A DNA stretch of 64,000 nucleotides. Origin: Leptospira wolbachii serovar Codice str. CDC. GTDB taxonomy: Bacteria > Spirochaetota > Leptospiria > Leptospirales > Leptospiraceae. This document shows, piece after piece, positions 25,738-32,439 of this stretch (positions are counted from its first letter, which is position 1; every line of letters starts with the position of its first letter). The translations under genes were made by a program, and so were the position numbers. Below the pieces are notes generated by a model, which saw only the letters and a program-made list of their open reading frames with translations, had not been told where the DNA came from and ran no database searches. The DNA lies in the NCBI RefSeq assembly GCF_000332515.2, contig NZ_AOGZ02000001.1, positions 250,501-314,500 of the forward strand, given 5' to 3'.

Positions 25738-27305
25738 AGGTTTTCCTCTGTGTTAAGTAAAGATAATTGTTCGGGATCCAAGGAATATTTTTCAAAAAAT
25801 GTTCCTTTGGAAATTTCATACTGAACGATTGCTATATTATAAGTGATAAGAGATTGTGAATGGTTTGATTGAGAACGTACATAGGCATCCATTGCATTCT
25901 TTAACACAACAGAGGTTCCACGCCCATTTCTAAATGCAGACAATGCCTTATCATAAAAAAGTTTACTTTCTTGTTTGTTTTTCTTTGCTTCTAAAAAGAG
26001 TTCATAACTAACCGTTATGTTTTCTCGTTTCGATAATAAGTCGGCTCTTACCTTATTTTGAGTTTCTGCCCACTCCAATTGAGCTTGTCTTTTTTCGGAT
26101 TCGGCTTTTGTATATTCTGCTTCCGCAATTTCATTTCCTAAAGGATATTCCAGTTTAAATTCAGCTGTGTTTTGGTTGAACCTTCCGCCCAGAATTCCGT
26201 AAAAATCTTGCGGAAATTGTTGGTCATAATTTTTGAAATTGTATGTCCCACCAACAGAAAACTTCGGAAGCAAACCATTGTCTGCTGATTTGAGACTGTC
26301 TTCGGAATTTTTCAATTGCAATAATGATGCCCTTACATCATATCTTTTTTCGAATGCAATTAAAACTTCCTCTTCATAATTCGAAGTGACCTCTATCTGT
26401 TCTTCGATCAATACAGGCAAAAAAGAAAAATTTTCTTCAGGTTCTTTTCCTAAGGAAGCTAATAAGTCTCGCCTGTTTTTGTTTCTTTCAAGTTCGGAAT
26501 TTTTAACTGCACTTGTTGCAGAAAGAACAATGGAATTCCATTGATGAATATCACCCGTAGTATCAAATCCAAAGTTTGCTTTTTTTGAATAAATATCTCG
26601 AATGAGTTTTGCATTTCCAAGTAGGGAGGAATTGGTTTCAAGAACTTCTTCAGACAAACTCAAATTCCAAAACTCAATCAACGAATTCACTAAGCTTTTA
26701 GATAATGAATCTAAGGTATTTAATCTTTGAATTGATGATGATCGTCTAGCGGTTGCTAATTTTAATCTATCTTGGTATCCAAAAAAGTTCTTTAAAAGAT
26801 CCTGACTGATATTGATACCAACCGTGGCATAATGATAGGAAGGTTGAGCAAAACTTGAAAACCCACTGGAACTTTGCGTTTTACCAGCATTTGTTTCATA
26901 ACGATTGTCAATGACAGCAATTCCGAGCGTTGTTCCGGTGCTAAACTTTTTGTTAATACCCGCCTGAATGCTGTTATCTGTAATCTTCGTTCCCTGAATG
27001 GCATATTGCGGAAGGTTGAAGTTACTTGTATTTTTTGCCGTTCCTTTCGCTTCAGCTGTCCATGCATAGGCACCATTCACTTTTTCCCATTCATAGTTTG
27101 TCGTTTTCAACTGCAACTTTAGAGTTTGCAGACTGACCTGGTTCTCCCAGGCCATCCTAAGTATGTCATCCATCCGTAAGGAAGTGGCTTTGTTTGGTTC
27201 CTTCGCCGCGAGCGGGACCCAAAAGCCCAATAAGGCGAAAAGAATGACATACAGACCAACGACGGCCGAATTTGATTTGATTTCTCTCATTTTATTTGGA
27301 AACAT
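25734..27305 (-). CDS. TolC-like outer membrane efflux protein
   Basis: Outer-membrane factor of 523 residues with an N-terminal signal (VILFALLGFWVPLAAKE) and two OEP repeats rich in alpha-helical coiled-coil (for example AEYTKAESEKRQAQLEWAE). The longer open frame is rejected in favour of ATG 27305, which has AAAGG at a proper distance. It is the first gene of the efflux operon; its stop overlaps the pump start. It should form the outer-membrane exit duct for the RND pump. Confidence 0.88.
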   Translation of the reverse strand: MFPNKMREIKSNSAVVGLYVILFALLGFWVPLAAKEPNKATSLRMDDILRMAWENQVSLQTLKLQLKTTNYEWEKVNGAYAWTAEAKGTAKNTSNFNLPQYAIQGTKITDNSIQAGINKKFSTGTTLGIAVIDNRYETNAGKTQSSSGFSSFAQPSYHYATVGINISQDLLKNFFGYQDRLKLATARRSSSIQRLNTLDSLSKSLVNSLIEFWNLSLSEEVLETNSSLLGNAKLIRDIYSKKANFGFDTTGDIHQWNSIVLSATSAVKNSELERNKNRRDLLASLGKEPEENFSFLPVLIEEQIEVTSNYEEEVLIAFEKRYDVRASLLQLKNSEDSLKSADNGLLPKFSVGGTYNFKNYDQQFPQDFYGILGGRFNQNTAEFKLEYPLGNEIAEAEYTKAESEKRQAQLEWAETQNKVRADLLSKRENITVSYELFLEAKKNKQESKLFYDKALSAFRNGRGTSVVLKNAMDAYVRSQSNHSQSLITYNIAIVQYEISKGTFFEKYSLDPEQLSLLNTEENL

Positions 27306-27327
27306 ATTTTGTATCCTTTGTTTCTTT

Positions 27328-27348
27328 AGGAAACATTTATAGTTTCCT
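27328..27348. promoter_or_regulatory. Operator/promoter of the RND operon (TetR site)
   Basis: Perfect inverted repeat AGGAAAC - 7 bases - GTTTCCT. On the coding (minus) strand the 7-base centre is TATAAAT, a -10-like hexamer; TTGCAT 15 bases upstream could be -35. An extra GTTTCC half-site (27351-27356) adjoins. A repressor here would block RNA polymerase. Assignment to the operon's TetR is inferred from position. Confidence 0.6.
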
Positions 27349-27540
27349 GTGTTTCCATGCAAGAGAAAAATCATCTAGGGAGGAAAATCATAATTTAGGC
27401 AGTGATTGTACGAAGAAAAGTCTGAGAGTGTAAGGAGATTTACGACAACGGAGAGGAAGAGGCAAAAATCCAGAAAGGTTTTTCAGTCAAGCACCATCCA
27501 CTTAACCCAAGAAACCTCCTGGACACGGTTAATTTCTATT

Positions 27541-27972
27541 TTACTTTTTCTCAGCAACCACCACTGCTTTGATCATTTTCCATTCCCCATTTTCAAAATA
27601 AAAAGTATACATTGACTGGAACTTCATCACCTTACTTTCCAAATCGACTTTTACAAATCCAAACTGATCAATAAAATCTATCGAATGAATGCGGACATCT
27701 CTCTCCACTCCTCCTATCTTTCCATCCTTTAGTGATTGGATATAATTTGTTTTATTGGAACTAAATATTGAACCACTTCCTTTAATATAAACACTATCCG
27801 CATAATCAGAATGGAATTTCGATTCTATTTCTGAAACTTTTCTCTCGTCTATGTTCTTCATAATAAAGAGAAATTCTTTCCTTAGCGAATCCTCATTCCT
27901 TTCTGCGCTGATTTGATTTGTGATCATAATTCCTCCTAGAATCACTAAAAATCCAAAAACTTTTTTATACAT
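27541..27972 (-). CDS. Secreted NTF2-like protein
   Basis: 143 residues: N-terminal signal (FGFLVILGGIMITNQISAE) followed by a SnoaL/NTF2-like domain (helical start EFLFIMKNIDERKVSEI, C-terminal beta strands SMYTFYFENGEWKMIKAVV). No catalytic residues are obvious. It has a MarR-type site TTGCTATAGCA just upstream, and the marR gene precedes it on the same strand, so it is probably the regulator's target. The region 27373-27540 holds nothing I can support. Confidence 0.65.
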   Translation of the reverse strand: MYKKVFGFLVILGGIMITNQISAERNEDSLRKEFLFIMKNIDERKVSEIESKFHSDYADSVYIKGSGSIFSSNKTNYIQSLKDGKIGGVERDVRIHSIDFIDQFGFVKVDLESKVMKFQSMYTFYFENGEWKMIKAVVVAEKK

Positions 27973-27989
27973 CTCAAAATCCTATTTAG

Positions 27990-28000
27990 TTGCTATAGCA
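27990..28000. promoter_or_regulatory. MarR-type operator upstream of the NTF2-like gene
   Basis: TTGCTATAGCA matches 11 of the 12 bases of the perfect palindrome in front of marR (28461-28472). It lies 18 bases before the start codon of the NTF2-like gene and 20 bases after the marR stop. Confidence 0.55.
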
Positions 28001-28019
28001 CCATTATTGATAAAAAAAA

Positions 28020-28457
28020 TCAAATTATTGATTCCTCATAAATTTGATCAATAATCCTCTTAAATGTCTTAAAGTCTTGAGCCGATAGTTTTTTAAACAT
28101 GCGTTTCCTTTCTTCAGTAACAACAGAGACCATCAATTGATAAATTTCTGAGCCTTTTTTAGTCGGAAACACTTGGTTTTTCCTACCGTCTTCAGGATTT
28201 GATTGGATTTTGATCCAACCCTTTTCTTCCATATTTCGGAGTGCTCTTGCCATAGACGGCCTATCATCAAAATCCCTTCCCAAATCCGATTGGCTACAAC
28301 CAGGTTGTTTCATCAATCGAACAAGAACAAACCATTGCTCCGGAAATAGTTCCAATCCATTTGCCGAGGCCAACCGCATGAACTGGCGCCGCAAAGCTCT
28401 AACCGTCCTATAAATCAGATAAGCATAAGAATTCTCTAAATCAAATGAATCGGCCAT
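28020..28457 (-). CDS. MarR-family transcriptional regulator
   Basis: Winged-helix regulator of 145 residues: dimerisation helix at the N-terminus (YRTVRALRRQFMRLA), wHTH core near 55-100 (CSQSDLGRDFDDRPSMARALRNMEEKG) with the wing NPEDGRKNQVF. Autoregulation is likely: its promoter (TTGACA, 17-base spacer, TATTGT) is followed at once by the palindrome TTGCTATAGCAA. No cysteine switch is seen. Confidence 0.88.
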   Translation of the reverse strand: MADSFDLENSYAYLIYRTVRALRRQFMRLASANGLELFPEQWFVLVRLMKQPGCSQSDLGRDFDDRPSMARALRNMEEKGWIKIQSNPEDGRKNQVFPTKKGSEIYQLMVSVVTEERKRMFKKLSAQDFKTFKRIIDQIYEESII

Positions 28458-28460
28458 GTG

Positions 28461-28500
28461 TTGCTATAGCAACAATAATCCAATCCCCAGGTTTTGTCAA
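28461..28500 (-). promoter_or_regulatory. Promoter and MarR operator of marR
   Basis: On the minus strand: -35 TTGACA (28500-28495), 17-base spacer, -10 TATTGT (28477-28472), then perfect 12-base palindrome TTGCTATAGCAA (28472-28461) sharing one base with the -10. This is the best sigma-70-type promoter I found in the window and a classic arrangement for autorepression. Confidence 0.7.
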
Positions 28501-28542
28501 CTAAGAATCCAGATTTGCGAACTTCAAATTAGACAATCTACC

Positions 28543-28570
28543 TTGACAGTATAGCAATCTTATTTATAGT
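28543..28570 (+). promoter_or_regulatory. Promoter of rnk with a MarR half-site in the spacer
   Basis: TTGACA (28543-28548), 16-base spacer, TATAGT (28565-28570). The spacer contains TATAGCAA (28550-28557), the right half of the palindrome found at marR. rnk may thus belong to the same regulon; the left half is not conserved. Confidence 0.5.
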
Positions 28571-28603
28571 CTAAAGTTTTGCACAAATCTAAAGGAGTAT
28601 TAA

Positions 28604-29020
28604 ATGAATACGAAAAACAAAATATGTGTCACTCATTTTGACTATAATCGATTAAAACTAATGATTTCGGATTATACGAAAAAAAATAAAATGGACCCAA
28701 ATACAAAAGACTTACTCGGTGAAATAGAAAGAGCCCAAAAAGTGGATTCACATTCAATTCCACCAAACTTTGTTACAATGAATTCTGTGATTGAACTAAA
28801 GAATTTAAACGAACTAGAGTTTCAAGAATTCAGATTGGTTTTTCCAGAGGACGCCAACACGGAGCAAAATAAGATTTCTGTTTTGGCACCGATCGGTACT
28901 GCGATCCTAGGATACAAAATTGGCGACGTGATCCAATGGAAACTCCCTGGAGGAGAAAATCAATTCCAAATCACGAGTATCAAATACCAACCAGAAGCTA
29001 ACGGCGATTACCATCTATAA
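28604..29020 (+). CDS. rnk: Rnk / GreA-GreB-like regulator
   Basis: 138 residues: an N-terminal helical hairpin with DYNRLKLMI and LGEIERAQ, then the FKBP-like GreA/GreB C-terminal fold (VTMNSVIELKNLNE; FPEDANTEQNKISVLAPIG; GYKIGDVIQWKLPGG). Rnk-type proteins bind RNA polymerase near the secondary channel and affect nucleoside diphosphate kinase levels. ATG 28604 follows AAAGGAG. It may be under MarR control (half-site in promoter). Confidence 0.85.
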   Translation: MNTKNKICVTHFDYNRLKLMISDYTKKNKMDPNTKDLLGEIERAQKVDSHSIPPNFVTMNSVIELKNLNELEFQEFRLVFPEDANTEQNKISVLAPIGTAILGYKIGDVIQWKLPGGENQFQITSIKYQPEANGDYHL

Positions 29021-29097
29021 TCCGAATCGATTACAGAAAGTTTTTTTGTTTAGCGTTCCCAATCCAATGTTTGATTGTAATCCCTTAAATAAGGGCC

Positions 29098-29151
29098 GGG
29101 CTCCTTCGGGGTCCGCGTTCGCTCCCGTCTGCCAGTAGGCAGACCAAGCCC
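29098..29151. repeat. Small GC-rich hairpin element, copy A
   Basis: Outer arms GGGCT (29098-29102) and AGCCC (29147-29151); inner perfect hairpin GTCTGCC-AGTA-GGCAGAC (29127-29144); shared block CGGGGTCCGC between. Related copies at 49470-49534 and 52598-52647 have other stem sequences but keep pairing. It lies between convergent genes. Confidence 0.65.
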
Positions 29152-29170
29152 TCCAGATCCCTAACGCTTG

Positions 29171-29530
29171 TCATGTTTCGTTCAACACAACCTTACACTG
29201 ATTAGATATTTTTGTTTCATTTTCGAATAAACATTTTAAGATACGTCCGCCGCCAGGAATGATCCAACGACAATATTCACTCACATCGTCTTTACAAAAA
29301 CCTTGTGACTTACTTTTCATAGTATCGGAAAGTGCACTTTGACTAGCTTCACAGGCTTCCGAAAGATTTTTACCGCGTTCTTTCAAACATTGTAAAATCC
29401 TTGCTTTCGTAGGTTTGACCCCTTGACAATAGGTGGCTATCTCGTTCTGGCAGACTTCATAAATGGCTTTTGTTTCTGCAAATAGAGGTAGGTGAAAAAA
29501 AACAATGAGAATGAGTGTGTATAGTTTCAT
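29171..29530 (-). CDS. Secreted Cys-rich repeat protein
   Basis: 119 residues. Start taken at ATG 29530, which gives a proper signal peptide (LYTLILIVFFHLPLFAET); the frame is open further up. The mature part has two copies of a Cys-rich motif: 'CQNEIATYCQGV...RILQCLKERG...C' and 'CKDDVSEYCRWI...RILKCLFENE...C', matching the GLG1-type cysteine-rich repeat. Probably periplasmic and disulfide bonded. Function unknown. Confidence 0.72.
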   Translation of the reverse strand: MKLYTLILIVFFHLPLFAETKAIYEVCQNEIATYCQGVKPTKARILQCLKERGKNLSEACEASQSALSDTMKSKSQGFCKDDVSEYCRWIIPGGGRILKCLFENETKISNQCKVVLNET

Positions 29531-29570
29531 ATTTATTTTATTCCTGATTTTTAAATATACAATGGTTTGA

Positions 29571-29735
29571 GAGTCATACTTCGGAATCAATTTTCCTATT
29601 GGTAAATTAAGAAAACAAGTCCATTATATTGCAAATTTGGAACCTTCATTAGACAAAATTCCCATTTTTTACAATCACGAACAGCTTGTATTCAAAGAGA
29701 AATTAAAACCTTACGTTCAAATGCGGTTTTTACCT
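29571..29735 (+). other. Start-less open frame, possible gene remnant
   Basis: From TGA 29568 to TAA 29733-29735 the plus strand has 54 codons of protein-like composition (for example KLRKQVHYIANLEPSLDKIP) but no start codon with a ribosome site. It touches the end of the convergent glycosyltransferase gene. Either a decayed C-terminus or chance. Confidence 0.25.
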
Positions 29736-30350
29736 TTGGTACAAAGAAAATAATAATGATGATGGCAAGTGGAGGAAATATCCCAATTTCAATATTTGAT
29801 TGAGTAATGACTGTTTGACGATTCCATTTTTTTCAAATCGATGGGCAGAGGTAATGGCTGGATACTGTAAAAGGACTGGCCAAGTAATTCTGCGAAATTT
29901 TTGACTGAGCTCTGTATCTTCAAAAATATATTGCAGTTTTAGATCCGATTGCCAAAGTCTTCTATCAAAAAAAATACAATGATCAAGATAGACGATACCC
30001 TCTCTCTTTAAACGAATGAAATTGGAATACCAGGATATAAATCTCAGGAGGAAATGTTTTTTATCAAATTGATGTAAAAACCCTCCCCAGCTAACTTTCA
30101 ACTCATTCCCACAACTCAATTCGATTAAGTAGTCTATCGCCTCACGGGGTAAATAGGTTCTCGGATGATGAAAGAGAACCACTTCACCCTTCGATTTGTG
30201 AAATCCAATATTCAATCGTTCTGCACGCAAGGAGGCTTCTAAAAGACTAATTGGAAGGATTTCGACTTCTGGATGGTTTTCAAAACCCTGAAGGGATTTT
30301 TGAAATAAAGCGTTCTCTCCATTGTCTGTAGGTATAACGATACTCAACAT
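29730..30350 (-). CDS. Family 2 glycosyltransferase-like protein
   Basis: 206 residues with the GT-A start LSIVIPTDNGEN, AERLNIGFHKSKGEVVLFHHPRT (nucleotide-sugar region with HHP in place of a usual DxD), and HCIFFDRRLW. It resembles the short TIGR04283-type glycosyltransferases often linked to radical-SAM/selenium-associated clusters. The end is hydrophobic. Activity is uncertain because the DxD motif is not evident. Isolated, 57 bases downstream of a lipoprotein gene on the same strand. Confidence 0.72.
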   Translation of the reverse strand: MLSIVIPTDNGENALFQKSLQGFENHPEVEILPISLLEASLRAERLNIGFHKSKGEVVLFHHPRTYLPREAIDYLIELSCGNELKVSWGGFLHQFDKKHFLLRFISWYSNFIRLKREGIVYLDHCIFFDRRLWQSDLKLQYIFEDTELSQKFRRITWPVLLQYPAITSAHRFEKNGIVKQSLLNQILKLGYFLHLPSSLLFSLYQR

Positions 30351-30407
30351 TTATGTTTCTATTGATTCAATGATGATCCAATCAATAGAAACCTGCAAAG
30401 CGAAAAA

Positions 30408-31175
30408 TCACTCTTTAATCAAATAGATATGAATCGTCGATTGTGAATCACCGGCCACTTCTTTTGTACTTCCAGTGACTTCCCGATCAGAAATAAAAGT
30501 TCGAATCCGATTCTCATCGATTGCTTCTTTGCTTAAAACCTGTTTTATCTCATCAAAACGACGTTTCACAAGACGAACTTGATAAGCCAAATCGCCGGTA
30601 GTTTGTGATTTTCCGACTAATACAACTTTATAAGGTTCCTCAGACTTTAAAATATCCCGAGATAGAGCTACGAGTTTTGCCTTAGAGTCATCTGTAATTT
30701 TATAATCATCTGGAACAAACATTACCATTTGTATCGGTGTTGTTTGACCTTCCGGCCTCCAATAAGATAACTTTAATGGAGAGGTATCCGAGCTTGGTTC
30801 TTTTTTTATGGAATCCAAAACAACCGATTTCGGACAATAAACTTTGACTTCGGTAGAAGAATTAAATGATAATAAAAAACCCAAAGCTGTCACAACTATA
30901 TCCCATGGTTTTGCATAGGATTTAGATTCTAAAACAAATAAGTCAGCTTGATTGGTTGTAGAACTAGAACCTAAAATATGTGAATAAATGGGTAACAAAA
31001 AAAGTACGCGATACGTGCGTTCTTCAGAAGTCATCTCACAACCATTTGGTGGATTGATGGGGAGATGACGTTTTTTTTCCAAAGGAATGCCGAGGGACGA
31101 ACAAGATGTCGCCAAGAAACCCATAAGGAGGAATAGAAAGATACCTTGTTTACAATTTTCTTTTTGAATGACCAT
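30408..31175 (-). CDS. Lipoprotein of unknown function
   Basis: 255 residues. Lipoprotein signal with lipobox ATSC (LLMGFLATSCSS). The middle has a second hydrophobic segment (WDIVVTALGFLLSF) after YRVLFLLPIYSHILG, similar in style to Leptospira Bor-like lipoproteins. The C-terminal half (VVLVGKSQTTGDLAYQVRLV, RRFDEIKQVL, DENRIRTFISD) looks OmpA-like, which would suggest peptidoglycan contact, but the key residues are not clear. Confidence 0.62.
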   Translation of the reverse strand: MVIQKENCKQGIFLFLLMGFLATSCSSLGIPLEKKRHLPINPPNGCEMTSEERTYRVLFLLPIYSHILGSSSTTNQADLFVLESKSYAKPWDIVVTALGFLLSFNSSTEVKVYCPKSVVLDSIKKEPSSDTSPLKLSYWRPEGQTTPIQMVMFVPDDYKITDDSKAKLVALSRDILKSEEPYKVVLVGKSQTTGDLAYQVRLVKRRFDEIKQVLSKEAIDENRIRTFISDREVTGSTKEVAGDSQSTIHIYLIKE

Positions 31176-31231
31176 AACGATTATGTATTAATAATTATTT
31201 TGGTTCCAATAAGGAAACTGTTTTCTAATCC

Positions 31232-32434
31232 TCACTCTTTACTAATTCCAAATTTTGGCAAAAAATAACCGATATGCCTACCAGCGGCCGGATTCGGCTG
31301 GTTAGGTCCAGGAGTCGGGAGTGTCCAGGAGTCCAAATACTTTCCGTTTGTTGTTATAAAATCGGCATTTAAATAGTAATTTTGAAACTCATTTTCTTTG
31401 TGATCAAATTTGATGAAGTCAATCGGAGAAAACTTAGCAGAGGTTAATCCAGGTTCGGTTTGGTATACAAAGTTGTTCGTTGCATACATATCTAATATCA
31501 GAGTCTCTCGATTTCCATCAGGCAGATCTAAAACAATAAGTCCATCCTCACTGTATCGATCCATTGTGTATTCATCGTCTAGGTATTCAAAATCCAAACG
31601 ATCCGTAAAAGGGGCAGTTAACAGACCCCAAAAGGGATTATTTATAGGGTCAGCTAGTTCTGCCGCTTCTGTTCCCGCATTTCTGTGAATGCGAGGGAAA
31701 TAGGTAGCATTGTCTTTTAAACTTAAGTAACCAGTCGTAGCGGAAATAAAGTAGTTAATTGAATTCACTTTTTCAATGCTATTATCAAAGGGATATGCAT
31801 TCAAAACACTTCGCCTTCCGTGTTGCGAATCCGCCTTCCCGGTTTCGGATTCATACCACATTGCATAAGAAATGTATTTATTATGCAGATTTGCTAATTT
31901 GGCTTCATCTAACTCACATTTTATGGCGCCAATCTTGAGTCCTATCCGATCATACTTTTTGTCTTTCCAGGCAAAAGGATTTACGTTACCCGATCCGCTG
32001 ATTCCGTAAAAAGACTTTCCAGAATCCAGGGGATAACTCACTTTCATACGTCCCCCGTTTTGGTTATCAATCCATTCTCCGTCATAAACAACAGCGGAAG
32101 CATTGGTAATTCGTTCCTTACCCGGTGTGACAGTTCCTTTTTCCCAGACAAAAATAGAATAAATATTCAATCGGGCTTTTTTACATCCCACCGAATGATT
32201 CAATTTTCCATCATTGAGAAATCGAACTGGCAGAGAATTACTCCCGCCAGCCCGAATATTTTTTACTGATGATTGCGAGTTGGTAGACTCTACAATCCGA
32301 AAGACTATGTTTTTCTGAGAGAGTAGAAGCAAACCAAAAAACAATTCATCCGAGAGATCATTTTTTTTTGTTTGGCCACAAGAGGCCGCAACAAAAGAAA
32401 GTAAGGATACTAGTAAAGTGGCTTTCACTCGCAT
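31232..32434 (-). CDS. Lipoprotein of unknown function
   Basis: 400 residues from ATG 32434, which has GGAG at a normal distance. Signal with lipobox AASC (VSLLSFVAASCGQ). The mature protein is beta-rich with many aromatic residues. No known motif recognised. It starts 5 bases after the stop of the large Ig-like protein gene on the same strand, so both are probably cotranscribed and may act together at the cell surface. Confidence 0.7.
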   Translation of the reverse strand: MRVKATLLVSLLSFVAASCGQTKKNDLSDELFFGLLLLSQKNIVFRIVESTNSQSSVKNIRAGGSNSLPVRFLNDGKLNHSVGCKKARLNIYSIFVWEKGTVTPGKERITNASAVVYDGEWIDNQNGGRMKVSYPLDSGKSFYGISGSGNVNPFAWKDKKYDRIGLKIGAIKCELDEAKLANLHNKYISYAMWYESETGKADSQHGRRSVLNAYPFDNSIEKVNSINYFISATTGYLSLKDNATYFPRIHRNAGTEAAELADPINNPFWGLLTAPFTDRLDFEYLDDEYTMDRYSEDGLIVLDLPDGNRETLILDMYATNNFVYQTEPGLTSAKFSPIDFIKFDHKENEFQNYYLNADFITTNGKYLDSWTLPTPGPNQPNPAAGRHIGYFLPKFGISKE

Positions 32435-32439
32435 GAATT

